A DNA stretch of 64,000 bases from Pseudomonas hygromyciniae. Its GTDB lineage: Bacteria; Pseudomonadota; Gammaproteobacteria; Pseudomonadales; Pseudomonadaceae. Shown piece by piece: positions 16,314-25,680 of the stretch. The first letter of the stretch is position 1; every line of letters begins with the position of its first letter. The stretch lies in contig NZ_CP070506.1 of assembly GCF_016925675.1 (NCBI RefSeq), positions 804,501-868,500 on the forward strand. Reading direction: 5' to 3'. Under the pieces are notes generated by a model, which saw nothing but the letters and a program-made list of their open reading frames with translations, had not been told where the DNA came from and did no database searches. The translations under genes and the position numbers were made by a program.

Positions 16314-18719
16314 ATGCACAGCCGCGTCACTCCGCTTGCCAGCGCCCTGCGCGCCATAATCGTCGGTTTAACCGTGGCAACGGCCAGCCACGCCGCCATG
16401 GCCGCCACCTCGCAGCCTGCCAGCGAACAAGCCCCGCGCCAGTCCTACGACATTGCTGCCGGTAGCCTGGACCGTGTGCTGGGGGCTTTCGGCAATCAGG
16501 CAGGGGTGATGATCGCCATCGACTCGGCGCTGGCCAAGGGTGTGCAAAGCCAGGGCTTGCACGGCAGTTTTGCCGTAGCCGAGGGGCTTGAGCGCCTGCT
16601 GGCACCGCTGGGCATGCAGGCCGAGTACGAGCAGGGCAGTTACCGCGTGGTGGCGCGGGGCGCCGACGGGCAAGTGCAATTGCAGGCCACGCAGATCAGC
16701 GCCAACCAGTTGGGCTCGATCACCGAAGGCACGGGCTCGTATACGCCGGGGACGATTGCCACGGCCACGCGCATGGTGCTCACCCCACGGGAAACGCCGC
16801 AATCGATCTCGGTGGTCACGCGCCAGGTGATGGACGACTTCGGCCTCAATGCCATCGACGACGTGATGCGCCATACCCCTGGCATCACCGTGTCGACCTA
16901 CGACACCGAACGTACCAACTACTATTCCCGTGGTTTTTCCATCGTCAACTTCCAGTACGACGGCATTCCCACCCTGCGCGACGCCCAGTATTCGGCGGGG
17001 CAGACCCTGACCGATATGGCCCTGTATGACCGCGTTGAAGTGCTCAAAGGTGCCACCGGCCTGCTGACCGGCGCGGGTGGTCCGGGCGGCACCATCAACC
17101 TGATTCGCAAGAAGCCCACTTCCGAGTTCAAGAGCAGCATCGAACTGGGCGCTGGTTCCTGGGACAACTACCGCTCGCAGATCGACGTCAGCGGCCCGTT
17201 GACCGAAACCGGCAATGTGCGCGGCCGGGCCGTGGCGGCCTACCAGGATAAAAAGTCATTCCTCGACCACTACTCGCGCAAGACCGGCGTCTACTACGGC
17301 ATCCTCGAAGTCGACCTCGACCCCGACACCTTGCTGACCCTGGGTGCCGACTATCAGGACAGCGATCCCAAAGGCTCCAGCTGGACCGGCACGCGCACCA
17401 TCTTCGATCCGGCCGGCAACAAGCTGGACCTGCCGCGCTCGTTCAACAACGGGCCGAAGTGGAGCAGTTGGGAACAGTACAGCCGCACCCTGTTCGCTAC
17501 CCTGGAGCACAACTTCGACAATGGTTGGGTCACCAAGGGTCAGTACAACCATCAGATCAATGGCTACGATGCTCCGTTGGGCTACATCTCCCAGGACTCC
17601 CTGACCGCCAGCTCGATCTTCGCGCGTAAATACACCGGCGAGACCACCAGTGACAGCCTCGATGTGTACGCATCCGGGCCCTTTGACCTGTTCGGTCGTG
17701 AGCACCAACTGGTGGTGGGGCAGTCGTTGTCCATCTCCAAATGGAAAGGCAAGGACTACGGCAGCGCGACGTATTTCGACAACTCCTACGACTTCTATAA
17801 GTGGCACGGCGAAGCCATCAAGCCACTGTGGAATCAGCCGACCAAGATCAACGACGAAACCACGCGCCAGACCGGCAGCTATATCACCGGCCGTTTCAGT
17901 CTGATGGATGACCTGCACTTGCTGTTGGGGACGCGCATCGCCAACTACCAGGTCACCGGCACCAGCGACACCCAGGAAAGCGGAAAAGTCGTGCCCTACG
18001 CCGGCCTGACCTACGACCTCAACGACAACTTCACGGCCTACGCCAGCTACACCGAAATCTTCCAGCCGCAAACCCAATACCGCGACCGCACGCGCACCAT
18101 GCTTGATCCCAACGAAGGCAAGAACTACGAGCTGGGCCTCAAGGGCGAATTCTTCGACGGGCGCCTGAACGCCAGCCTGGCCTACTTCGAGGTTCACGAG
18201 GAGAACCGCCCGATTGCCGATACCGCCTACAACTCCCAGCCGGGCGTGGACTATTCCTACATCGGCACTAAAACCAAAACCAAGGGCTACGAAGCGGAAA
18301 TCTCCGGTGAACTCAGCCCCGGTTGGCAGCTGCAGGCCGGCTATACCCACAAGATTGCCCGTGATGCCGACAAGAAAAAGGTCGCCACCTGGGAGCCGGA
18401 AGATCAACTGAGCTTCTACACCAGCTACAAACTCCAAGGCCGCCTGGACAAACTCACCCTGGGTGGTGGCGCGCGTTGGCAGGCTGCGGGCTGGCAAAAC
18501 GTCAACAACCCGGGCACGCGTCAGAGCGAGAAATTCACCCAGGATCCGTACTGGTTGGTGGACCTGATGGCTCGCTACCAACTGACGGAAAACCTATCGG
18601 CCACGCTCAATGTGAACAACCTGTTCGACAAGGCGTACTACACCAACATCGGCTTCTACGACTCGGCGTATTACGGCGACCCACGCAATGTGATGGTGAC
18701 CACGCGCTGGGATTTCTGA
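16314..18719 (+). CDS. TonB-dependent siderophore receptor with STN signalling domain
   Basis: An 801-aa outer-membrane receptor. A signal peptide at 1-30 (ends AAMA) is followed by a secretin/TonB N-terminal (STN) domain at about 45-105 (YDIAAGSLDRVLGAFGNQAGVMIAIDS region) that contacts FecR. The plug domain covers about 150-270 (RETPQSISVVTRQVMDD, VEVLKGATGLLTGAGGPGGTINLIRKKP). A 22-strand barrel ends in the C-terminal aromatic signature (TTRWDF). The plug resembles ferric-pyoverdine and ferrichrome-type hydroxamate receptors, so a xenosiderophore is likely, but the ligand is unknown. It follows the sigma/anti-sigma pair by 107 bp, and its promoter is probably used by that sigma factor. Confidence 0.95.
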   Translation: MHSRVTPLASALRAIIVGLTVATASHAAMAATSQPASEQAPRQSYDIAAGSLDRVLGAFGNQAGVMIAIDSALAKGVQSQGLHGSFAVAEGLERLLAPLGMQAEYEQGSYRVVARGADGQVQLQATQISANQLGSITEGTGSYTPGTIATATRMVLTPRETPQSISVVTRQVMDDFGLNAIDDVMRHTPGITVSTYDTERTNYYSRGFSIVNFQYDGIPTLRDAQYSAGQTLTDMALYDRVEVLKGATGLLTGAGGPGGTINLIRKKPTSEFKSSIELGAGSWDNYRSQIDVSGPLTETGNVRGRAVAAYQDKKSFLDHYSRKTGVYYGILEVDLDPDTLLTLGADYQDSDPKGSSWTGTRTIFDPAGNKLDLPRSFNNGPKWSSWEQYSRTLFATLEHNFDNGWVTKGQYNHQINGYDAPLGYISQDSLTASSIFARKYTGETTSDSLDVYASGPFDLFGREHQLVVGQSLSISKWKGKDYGSATYFDNSYDFYKWHGEAIKPLWNQPTKINDETTRQTGSYITGRFSLMDDLHLLLGTRIANYQVTGTSDTQESGKVVPYAGLTYDLNDNFTAYASYTEIFQPQTQYRDRTRTMLDPNEGKNYELGLKGEFFDGRLNASLAYFEVHEENRPIADTAYNSQPGVDYSYIGTKTKTKGYEAEISGELSPGWQLQAGYTHKIARDADKKKVATWEPEDQLSFYTSYKLQGRLDKLTLGGGARWQAAGWQNVNNPGTRQSEKFTQDPYWLVDLMARYQLTENLSATLNVNNLFDKAYYTNIGFYDSAYYGDPRNVMVTTRWDF

Positions 18720-18782
18720 TGGTCTGATCGTGGTGACAGGGCCCAGGAGAGGGCAGTGGAGATGGCTTTAGTGGTGAGGGGG

Positions 18783-18932
18783 CTTTTTGTGGCGAGGGGG
18801 CTTGTCCCCCTGTTGGGCTGCGCAGCAGCCCCAAACCCAGCCCCCTAGGTCTCCCTGAAAAAACTCAGTGGTCTTGCTTGACTGGGGCTGCTTCGCAGCC
18901 CAACGGGGGACAAGCCCCCTCGCCACAAAAAG
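18783..18932. repeat. REPIN: inverted REP doublet
   Basis: The left arm 18783-18833 and right arm 18883-18932 pair over about 50 bp with a one-base indel and one or two mismatches (CTTTTTGTGGCGAGGGGGCTTG...). Same class as 6491-6652. It lies between the convergent receptor gene and dsdC. Confidence 0.88.
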
Positions 18933-18985
18933 CCTCCTCTCCACAAAAGCCCGCGCACAACGCTTAAGCCATTTGGAACCTGCGA

Positions 18986-19921
18986 TCAGCTCTGGGCTTG
19001 CTCCACCAACCAGTCGATCAGCGCCTTGAGCCGTTTGGGCAGGGTTTCGTGCGCGGGATGGACCAGGTAGTAACCGTAGTTGACCGCCTCCCTGAACCCG
19101 CCGAAGGGCAGCACCAACTCGCCATCCTGCACGCGTTTGCGCACCAGCTGTTCGCGACCGATGGCTACGCCCGCATGGTTGATCGCCGCAAGGGTGCTCA
19201 AGTCGGAGCGGTCGAAGGTCATAAAGCGGTCTGGCAATGGGCTGCTGTCGCCCACCGCATCCAGCCATAAACGCCATTCAGCATCGAACGAGATGTTGTC
19301 CCACGCCGCCACATCGTGCAGCACCGTGCACTGTGCCAGGCGTTCCGGGTGCCCCATCAGGCCATGGGCCTGGGCATATTGCGGGCTGCACACCGGGGCA
19401 ATCCGCTCGGGCATCAGGCGGATACTTTCCAGGCCCGGATGCTCGCCGTTGGAGTAGCACAGCACCAGGTCGATGCGGCGGGTGCGATAGTCGATGGGTT
19501 CGTTGCCGACCCGCACATCCAGTTGAATCCCGGGATAGCGTGCGGTGAAGTCGGCCAGCCTGGGCACCAGCCAGCATTGCGCGACGGAAGGCCTTGCGTA
19601 GAAGCACAGCTGGCCTTCGATCTGGCTGTCGGAACGTTCTTGCACCGCCTCGGACAGGGTATCCATGGTGTGCTGCATGACCTTGAAAATCCGCTCGCCG
19701 TCATCGGTCAGGTCGACCTTGCGGGGCAAGCGATGGAACAGCTTGAGCGACAGATCCTCTTCAAGGCGGGCGATGCGGTGGCTGACCGCGCTGGCGGTCA
19801 GGCACAGCTCGTCGGCGGCGCGGGCAAAGCTGAGGTGGCGGGCGGCGACCAGGAACGTATGCAGGTTGGACAGGTGGGCGCCGTTAAGCTTGGGCGCTTT
19901 GCTCAGGCCAGGTACTGCCAT
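18986..19921 (-). CDS. DsdC-like LysR regulator of D-serine catabolism
   Basis: A 311-aa LysR-family activator. Helix-turn-helix at about 16-75 (HLSNLHTFLVAARHLSFARAADELCLTASAVSHRIARLEEDL), effector domain at about 100-305. Its sequence pattern (SVAQCWLVPRLADF, then YPGIQLDVRVGNEPIDYR) is like DsdC/GcvA-type regulators. GAGGG precedes the ATG. It sits 33 bp downstream of dsdA on the same strand, unlike E. coli, where dsdC is divergent. So it may be co-transcribed with dsdX-dsdA and autoregulate through the operon promoter. Effector D-serine is inferred from context. Confidence 0.88.
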   Translation of the reverse strand: MAVPGLSKAPKLNGAHLSNLHTFLVAARHLSFARAADELCLTASAVSHRIARLEEDLSLKLFHRLPRKVDLTDDGERIFKVMQHTMDTLSEAVQERSDSQIEGQLCFYARPSVAQCWLVPRLADFTARYPGIQLDVRVGNEPIDYRTRRIDLVLCYSNGEHPGLESIRLMPERIAPVCSPQYAQAHGLMGHPERLAQCTVLHDVAAWDNISFDAEWRLWLDAVGDSSPLPDRFMTFDRSDLSTLAAINHAGVAIGREQLVRKRVQDGELVLPFGGFREAVNYGYYLVHPAHETLPKRLKALIDWLVEQAQS

Positions 19922-19954
19922 GTGTTTATCCCTCTTCGCGTCGACCGCCGGCGA

Positions 19955-21310
19955 TCAACGATGGGTTGTGGTTTGCAGCGCACGCCCCTTGTCCAGGTAA
20001 GTGGCGTACTCCTCGGTAGGGACCATGCTGCCGCCGGTTCCCCAGATCAAGTGGGTGGCATTGGCCAACCGCGCTGGCGTGACGCCAATGCGCTGCAAAT
20101 ACTGCGCGTCCTTGAGTACCCGCACAATGCCAGGTGCGCCGGCCAGGGCCGAAGGTTCGAGTTTTACCCCTTCAAGTTCGTGGGCGAGGAACATCAGGCG
20201 ATAGAGTTCTTCATCGGTGACGGTGTAGTAACCATCGATCAGGCGCTGCATCGCCCGCCCGACGAAACCAGAGGGGCGGCCCACGGCCAGGCCGTCAGCG
20301 GCGGTGACATTATCGATGCCGAAGTCCTGCACACTCACCTGGTCGTGCAGCCCGGTATACACACCGAGCAGCATGCACGGCGAGTGGGTGGGTTCGGCAA
20401 ACACACAATGCACGGCATCGCCAAACGCCAGCTTCAAACCAAACGCCACGCCGCCAGGGCCGCCGCCAACACCGCAGGGCAGGTACACGAACAGCGGATG
20501 TTCGGTGTCCACCAGCACGCCCGCGACTTCAAATTGCCGGGCCAGGCGCTCGGCGGCCACGGCGTAGCCGAGGAACAGGTGGGGCGAATTTTCGTCATCG
20601 ATGAAATAGCAGGCCGGATCGTTTTCGGCCTGCAGGCGGCCGCTTTCTACGGCAACGCTGTAGTCGGATGCGTACTCGACCACGGTCACGCCGCTGGCGC
20701 GCAGTTTGTCCTTCTTCCATTGGCGGGCATCCGACGACATATGCACCGTGGCCTGGAAGCCCAGCATGGCGCTCATGATGCCGATGGACAGGCCCAGGTT
20801 GCCGGTGGAACCCACGGCGATTTTGTACTGGCTGAAAAACGCCAGTGCGCGTTCGCTGGCCAAGGTCTCGTAGTTGTCGTCGAGGGTGATCAAACCCGCT
20901 TGCAAGGCCAGGTCTTCAGCATGCTTGAGCACCTCATGGATACCGCCACGGGCCTTGATCGAACCGGAGATCGGCAAGTCGCTGTCTTTTTTCAGCCACA
21001 GCGCGCCGCTGTCGGGCAGGGCGGCCTCGTTCAAGAGCGCTTGCTGCAATGCCTTCAGCGGTTGGATCGCCGACTCGATGATACCGCCCGCTGCCGCAGT
21101 CTCAGGGAACACCTTGGCCAGATAGGGCGCGAAGCGCAGCAGGCGTGCGCTGGCATCTTTTACATCGGCCAGGGTCAGGCCCACATCCCCAAGTGCCAGA
21201 GCGGCCGGGGCGATTGCGGGGTTGAACCAGCTGACCTGCTCCAGCGCGACCAATGGCTGGATAACGGGATGGCTTGCATACCAGGCGTCTAGGGTTTTGC
21301 CTTGAATCAT
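19955..21310 (-). CDS. D-serine ammonia-lyase
   Basis: A 451-aa PLP enzyme (fold type II) that converts D-serine to pyruvate and ammonia. The Schiff-base lysine is Lys119 in SGSIKARGG; the phosphate-binding loop is [12 protein letters not shown]. Length fits DsdA (about 440-450). I chose the ATG at 21310 (AAAGG 8 nt upstream; [10 protein letters not shown] is the typical start). An ATG at 21340 overlapping the transporter stop (ATGATGA) would add 10 residues. It lies 26 bp downstream of the D-serine permease gene. Confidence 0.95.
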   Translation of the reverse strand: MIQGKTLDAWYASHPVIQPLVALEQVSWFNPAIAPAALALGDVGLTLADVKDASARLLRFAPYLAKVFPETAAAGGIIESAIQPLKALQQALLNEAALPDSGALWLKKDSDLPISGSIKARGGIHEVLKHAEDLALQAGLITLDDNYETLASERALAFFSQYKIAVGSTGNLGLSIGIMSAMLGFQATVHMSSDARQWKKDKLRASGVTVVEYASDYSVAVESGRLQAENDPACYFIDDENSPHLFLGYAVAAERLARQFEVAGVLVDTEHPLFVYLPCGVGGGPGGVAFGLKLAFGDAVHCVFAEPTHSPCMLLGVYTGLHDQVSVQDFGIDNVTAADGLAVGRPSGFVGRAMQRLIDGYYTVTDEELYRLMFLAHELEGVKLEPSALAGAPGIVRVLKDAQYLQRIGVTPARLANATHLIWGTGGSMVPTEEYATYLDKGRALQTTTHR

Positions 21311-21336
21311 GGGAACTGCCTTTGAGGTGGGGTTCA

Positions 21337-22680
21337 TCATACAAACCGCGAAAGAATCAGGGTAAAGACCAGGGCCGCCACCGAGGCGAGCACGGTGGCG
21401 CCGGTGAATTTCTTGAGGGCTTCGGAGAGGGAGATCCCCAGGTACTCTTTTACGACCCAGAACGCCGAGTCCGTCACGTGGGTCCAGCCGATGGCGCCGG
21501 CACCGATGGCGATCACCAGAATCTCGGGGCTGTATTGCGGGTTCTGTCCGAGGATCGGCAGCACCATGCCGGCGGTGCTGATCATGGCCACCGTGGCCGA
21601 GCCGACGGCGAAGTGCATCAAGCCGGCGATCAACCACGCGAGGAGGATCGGGTTGATGTTGGACTGGCCCAGCACATCCGCCAGGACTTTGCCGATGCCG
21701 CTGCCGACCAGCATGTCGTTGAATGCGCCGCCGGCACCGATCACCAGCAGAATGCCGGCCAACGGCGGGAAGCAGCGGTGGGTCAGGTTAAGCAGGTCGC
21801 CCATGCCCAGCCCACGGCGCAGGCCCAGGGACCAGTAGGCAAAGCAAATCGACAGTACGAGCGCAATCAGCGGGTTGCCTATAAAGGACACCCACTCAAA
21901 CGCCATCGAGCCTTTGCTCAGCAACGGGGCGGTCAGGGTTTTGCCCACCATCAGCGCCAAGGGCAATAGCACGGTGATCATCGCAATCGCGAAGCTGGGC
22001 GTTTGGCTGTCGTCGATATTCCCTTCGCCACGCTCGGCCAGAAACTGAGCCTGACTGGCAGGCGCCTGCCGCGCGTAGGTGAGCTTGACCCAGATCGGCC
22101 CGGCAATCACCGCCGTGGGCAGGCCGACGATCAAACCGTAGAGAATCACCTTGCCGATATCGGCATTGAGCATGCCGGTAATGGCCGTGGCGGCGGGGTG
22201 CGGCGGCAGGATGCAGTGCACCACCATCAGCGAGGTCGCCAGCGGCACGCCCAGGTACAACAGGTTGATCCGAGTCTGACGGGCGACGACATAAATCAGC
22301 GGGATCAGCAGGACAAATCCCACCTCGAAAAACACCGGAATCCCGGCAATAAAGCCCACCAGCATCATCGCCCACGCAGCGTTCTGCTCACCCAGCAACC
22401 GCAACAGCGTGGTCGCAATGCGTTTGGCACCGCCAGATTCTTCCAGCAACTTGCCGAGGATACTGCCCAGCCCAATGATGCCGGCAAGAAAGCCGAGCGT
22501 GCTGCCCATGCCCTTCTCAAAGGCCGAGACAATGGCGGTTGGCGTCATTCCCGTACCGACGCCCACCAGCAGGCTGGCGGCGATCAGGGCCAGGAACGGA
22601 TGGACACGACATTTGCCGATCAGCACGACAATCAACAGGATTGACGCGCCAAGAACCAATAGAGAAAAGGTAGGGGACAT
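21337..22680 (-). CDS. DsdX-type GntP-family D-serine permease
   Basis: A 447-aa inner-membrane permease of the GntP (gluconate:H+ symporter) family with about 12-14 hydrophobic segments. Diagnostic parts are [17 protein letters not shown] near the N-terminus, [11 protein letters not shown], and [20 protein letters not shown] near the C-terminus. Length matches DsdX (445 aa). I chose the ATG at 22680; GGAG lies 11 nt upstream. Adjacent dsdA and dsdC point to D-serine rather than gluconate as substrate. Confidence 0.9.
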   Translation of the reverse strand: MSPTFSLLVLGASILLIVVLIGKCRVHPFLALIAASLLVGVGTGMTPTAIVSAFEKGMGSTLGFLAGIIGLGSILGKLLEESGGAKRIATTLLRLLGEQNAAWAMMLVGFIAGIPVFFEVGFVLLIPLIYVVARQTRINLLYLGVPLATSLMVVHCILPPHPAATAITGMLNADIGKVILYGLIVGLPTAVIAGPIWVKLTYARQAPASQAQFLAERGEGNIDDSQTPSFAIAMITVLLPLALMVGKTLTAPLLSKGSMAFEWVSFIGNPLIALVLSICFAYWSLGLRRGLGMGDLLNLTHRCFPPLAGILLVIGAGGAFNDMLVGSGIGKVLADVLGQSNINPILLAWLIAGLMHFAVGSATVAMISTAGMVLPILGQNPQYSPEILVIAIGAGAIGWTHVTDSAFWVVKEYLGISLSEALKKFTGATVLASVAALVFTLILSRFV

Positions 22681-22869
22681 GGGTGGGTCTGCTCCATCGC
22701 AGTTATTGTTAGTTGTTTGCGATGGATTAGATTTCAGGCCTATGGCGCGGACAAACGATGATTCGTCAGGCGCTAGCTGAAGGCTGTTCACTTATGGTCA
22801 GCGGCTGCCGATTGCTCGACAATGCACGGCGCCTGCGCAATCGCCAGGTCCTTACAGGAGTTCGAACAC

Positions 22870-23157
22870 TTGAAAGCCGCACTATTAACCGCATGCATTG
22901 CCCTGGTCTTGACGGGCTGCACCTTCACCGGCGTCAACGAAGTCGCCCCCGGCCAGTACATGATCACCAGCCACGGCAGCATCTTTAACTCCCGCGAAGG
23001 GTTGTTGGAGAACATCAACCAAAAAGCTGCCAAGGCCTGTGATGGCAAGCCTTACCATCTGGAGGGTGACGCTGGGGCCAATATGGTGGTTGCCACGCAG
23101 TCGCATCTTGGCAGCACGCCGACCACTGTTTTGGGGTTGAAGGCTGTGTGTGACTAG
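22870..23157 (+). CDS. small predicted lipoprotein with TTG start
   Basis: A 95-aa protein. An N-terminal lipoprotein signal reads (M)KAALLTACIALVLTGC with lipobox LTGC and Cys17 as the lipid site; the mature part (TFTGVNEVAPGQYMITSHGS...) is about 79 residues. The TTG at 22870 has a strong AGGAG 9 nt upstream; an upstream ATG at 22822 would put 16 residues before the signal and is less likely. No domain was recognised, but such short lipoproteins are common in Pseudomonas. It is divergent from dsdX. Confidence 0.7.
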   Translation: MKAALLTACIALVLTGCTFTGVNEVAPGQYMITSHGSIFNSREGLLENINQKAAKACDGKPYHLEGDAGANMVVATQSHLGSTPTTVLGLKAVCD

Positions 23158-23213
23158 GCTGGCTGAACCACTGGAACTTGACGCTCATCCAGTGAAGCTC
23201 TGCGCTGTGCAAC

Positions 23214-23519
23214 TCATAAAGGCGTGGTGAGTGAAAACGGAATACGCAACTCTTCGACAGGCCCTGCATCCCGGCCGCACATTTCGTCGTGCACGCATTG
23301 CTGCACCAGCACGCAAGGAAATGCCGGCACGGTCTGCAGCAAGTCCCGCAGGTGGGTGATTGAACGTAGGTGCATCGGCTTGGCCGCATCATCCAGCAAG
23401 GTGAACTGGCCGTGATCAAGGCGGATCCTTGCCAGGTAAAAACCACCTTCGAGTGACAGCAGCTCCAGCTCGTGTATTTCGCTGTTGGCCGCATGCTCGG
23501 TGAGGGTTTGCAGGTTCAT
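23214..23519 (-). CDS. DUF6482-like small protein
   Basis: A 101-aa soluble protein starting MNLQTLTEHAANSEIHELELLSLEGGFYLARI, then HLRSITHLRDLL and CVHDEMCG. This pattern is recalled from the DUF6482 group of Pseudomonas proteins of unknown function. A strong Shine-Dalgarno (AAGGAG). Last gene of the folE-DUF3833-SDR operon, starting 14 bp after the SDR stop codon. Confidence 0.7.
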   Translation of the reverse strand: MNLQTLTEHAANSEIHELELLSLEGGFYLARIRLDHGQFTLLDDAAKPMHLRSITHLRDLLQTVPAFPCVLVQQCVHDEMCGRDAGPVEELRIPFSLTTPL

Positions 23520-23533
23520 GCGTCACTCCTTGC

Positions 23534-24244
23534 CTACCAGGGCAGGCGTTCTCCATCGTAGGAAAAGAAACCGCCGCTGTCGGCTGGCGTCAACTGGTCA
23601 ATCAAGGTCAGCAATTGGGCTGCGGCGATGTCTGCCGGCCGGGCATTGGCGGCTGCGCTGAAAGGCTGCGACAACCCCGACACAACCGTGCCCGGGTGCA
23701 GACTGAGCAAGCGGACCTGCGGGCGAGTGCGCGCCAGTTCGATGGCGGCGGTCTTGACCAGCATGTTCAGCGCAGCCTTGGAGGCGCGATAGGCATACCA
23801 GCCGCCTAAGCGGTTGTCGCCAATGCTCCCGACCTTGGCCGAAAGAATCGCCATCGCTCCCCGCGGTTCGAGCAGCGGCAGAAAGTGACGCAACACCAAT
23901 GCCGGTCCCAACGTGTTCACTTGAAACACGGCCTGCAGCGCTTCCGGCTCGATCGTGCTGAGGCTTTTTTCTGGCTTGATCCGGTCGCGATGGAGCAGGC
24001 CGGCAGCGTGTACGATCAGTTGATACGGCGCTTCGGCTGCCAGTTCGGCGGCGGCGCTGGCAATCGTTTCGGGTCGTTCAAGGTCCAACTCGGGAACGGT
24101 ATGGCGCCCCAGTGCGCGAACCCCGGCACAGCGCGGGTCCTGTTTGAGCTGTTCGCAAAAAGCCGTGCCCAGGGCTCCACTGGCGCCGATCACCAGCGCG
24201 CGATAACCGTCGCCGAGGGAGGTCATGGTCCATGCGTGGTTCAT
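23534..24244 (-). CDS. SDR family oxidoreductase
   Basis: A 236-aa short-chain dehydrogenase/reductase. NAD(P)-binding motif ALVIGASGALGTAF (about residues 16-29), HAAG in place of NNAG, Ser of the catalytic triad in AILSAKVGS, and YRASK as the YxxxK motif. The substrate is unknown. The start codon overlaps the DUF3833 stop (ATGA), so the genes are translationally coupled. The set folE, DUF3833, SDR resembles clusters around photolyase genes that are induced by light or singlet oxygen in other gammaproteobacteria; here no photolyase is in the window. Confidence 0.88.
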   Translation of the reverse strand: MNHAWTMTSLGDGYRALVIGASGALGTAFCEQLKQDPRCAGVRALGRHTVPELDLERPETIASAAAELAAEAPYQLIVHAAGLLHRDRIKPEKSLSTIEPEALQAVFQVNTLGPALVLRHFLPLLEPRGAMAILSAKVGSIGDNRLGGWYAYRASKAALNMLVKTAAIELARTRPQVRLLSLHPGTVVSGLSQPFSAAANARPADIAAAQLLTLIDQLTPADSGGFFSYDGERLPW

Positions 24245-24783
24245 TGGCCCGCTCCGGCGCCTTGGCGACGGAAGAACAACGTCACCTGGCCGACCTCGAC
24301 CCCGAACTTGGACATACGGGTGCGGTTGATCAGCGTGTCCTCGTCCATCAAGTACATCCAGTCGTCCATGCTCATTTCGTAGATCGAGTCGCCGACCGGT
24401 AGGTTCAGGCGATAACGCCAGTGCAACGTGTTTCCAGCGACTTGGCCGTTAGCGACACCGACCACATCATCCGCACGCCCGATCCAACCCCCTTGGCCCG
24501 TGGGCGTGAGCACCCAGACGCGGCGTTGGCGGGTGCCGTCGCTGTACAGGAAGCGCTCGTCAAGAATCAGGTTGTTGCCCTCGCGCCGGCTGACGATGTT
24601 GACCTCGAAACGCTTGGCAACCTCACCGCTATGCTTCTGAAACATCCCCCAGGCTTTGACGGGCTGGCTGAAAAAACGCTCCAGATCCAATGTTGGTTGC
24701 TGATCGGCATAACGGGCGACATCCACACTGCCGCAGCTCGCGATGCTGAGGACCAGTACCAGTAACAGCAGAAATCGGGTCAT
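24241..24783 (-). CDS. DUF3833 lipoprotein
   Basis: A 180-aa protein of the DUF3833 family. The lipoprotein signal MTRFLLLLVLVLSIASC gives lipid-modified Cys17. The mature part has the family stretches LDLERFFSQPVKAWGMFQKHSGEV, NLILDERFLYSDGTRQRRVW and YEMSMDDWMYLMDEDTLINR. A lipocalin-like periplasmic or outer-membrane role is thought likely for the family, but the function is unproven. A good ribosome site (GGGAG). It starts 46 bp downstream of folE and overlaps the SDR gene by 4 bp. Confidence 0.85.
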   Translation of the reverse strand: MTRFLLLLVLVLSIASCGSVDVARYADQQPTLDLERFFSQPVKAWGMFQKHSGEVAKRFEVNIVSRREGNNLILDERFLYSDGTRQRRVWVLTPTGQGGWIGRADDVVGVANGQVAGNTLHWRYRLNLPVGDSIYEMSMDDWMYLMDEDTLINRTRMSKFGVEVGQVTLFFRRQGAGAGQ

Positions 24784-24829
24784 TGGCTTACTCCCTGAAG
24801 GACACAGGTGATGAGGGGGAGGTTTCTAG

Positions 24830-25387
24830 CTATCGTCGTCCGATGAGCTGCAGGAACTCTTGCCGCGTCGTCGAACTATCACGGAACACGCCCAGCATCA
24901 CGGACGAAGTCATGACCGAGTTCTGCTTCTCCACGCCGCGCATCATCATGCACATGTGCTTGGCTTCAATGACCACCGCCACACCGGCGGCACCGGTGAT
25001 CTGCTCGATGGCCTCAGCAATCTGCCGGGTGAGGTTTTCCTGGATCTGCAGGCGACGCGCAAACATGTCAACCACTCGCGCGACCTTCGACAGCCCCAGT
25101 ACCCTGCCAGTGGGTAGGTACGCCACATGCACTTTGCCGATAAAGGGCAGCATGTGGTGCTCACACAAGGAATAAAGCTCGATGTCGCTGACGATCACCA
25201 TTTCATCGCTCTGGCACTCGAACAAGGCACCGTTGGTGACCTCTTCCAGGCTCAACGTGTAGCCATTGCACAGATACTGCATCGCTTTGGCGGCACGCTT
25301 CGGCGTATCCAACAGCCCCTCGCGCTCGGGGTTTTCACCGATGCCAACGAGAATTTCACGGTAATGGCTGGCTAATAGTGGGTTCAT
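24830..25387 (-). CDS. GTP cyclohydrolase I
   Basis: A 185-aa type I GTP cyclohydrolase: GTP to 7,8-dihydroneopterin triphosphate, the first step of folate and pterin synthesis. Zinc ligands are visible: Cys75 and His78 in SLCEHHMLP, and Cys146 in KHMCMMMRG. The QNSVMTSS motif is also present. It is the first gene of an operon with a DUF3833 lipoprotein, an SDR and a DUF6482 gene rather than with other folate genes. It may therefore be a condition-specific paralogue (Pseudomonas often carry more than one folE), for example supplying a pterin or folate chromophore under light stress. Confidence 0.93.
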   Translation of the reverse strand: MNPLLASHYREILVGIGENPEREGLLDTPKRAAKAMQYLCNGYTLSLEEVTNGALFECQSDEMVIVSDIELYSLCEHHMLPFIGKVHVAYLPTGRVLGLSKVARVVDMFARRLQIQENLTRQIAEAIEQITGAAGVAVVIEAKHMCMMMRGVEKQNSVMTSSVMLGVFRDSSTTRQEFLQLIGRR

Positions 25388-25438
25388 TCAAGTGTCTCGC
25401 GGCGATGCGGTGCGTGAGGGCCGATCCATAGCCAAGAC

Positions 25439-25464
25439 TTATACCTAGCAAGGTGTCTTGTATA
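25439..25464 (-). promoter_or_regulatory. putative regulatory motif in the folE promoter region
   Basis: Read on the minus strand: TATACAA, 12 nt, GGTATAA. The second half includes a plausible -10 (TATAAG). The divergent gene at 25681 has the same two boxes with 11-nt spacing (25617-25641). The shared motif suggests a common regulator for both transcripts. Confidence 0.45.
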
Positions 25465-25616
25465 GGTTTTAATCAAGATAGGCTGAAAAAAATCACCTGA
25501 CAATGAATCGACAATCTTTTTGTGCAGATGCGAAATTCTCACGTACACCTCGGATGAGGTTGCCCTGCGCTGTGATGTCCGTTTTTTGTGGGGGCAATCG
25601 AGTTTGAGGTATTGAC

Positions 25617-25641
25617 TGTACAAAATAAGTATTTGGTATAA
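25617..25641 (+). promoter_or_regulatory. promoter and shared motif for the chalcone-isomerase-like gene
   Basis: TTGACT (25612-25617) and TATAAC (25637-25642) form a -35/-10 pair with a 19-bp spacer, the long spacing typical of MerR-family-activated promoters. The boxes TGTACAA and GGTATAA, 11 nt apart, mirror those in the folE promoter region. Confidence 0.5.
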
Positions 25642-25680
25642 CTTTCAAGGACGCTTATTGAGTCACATTGAGGGCTTCGC

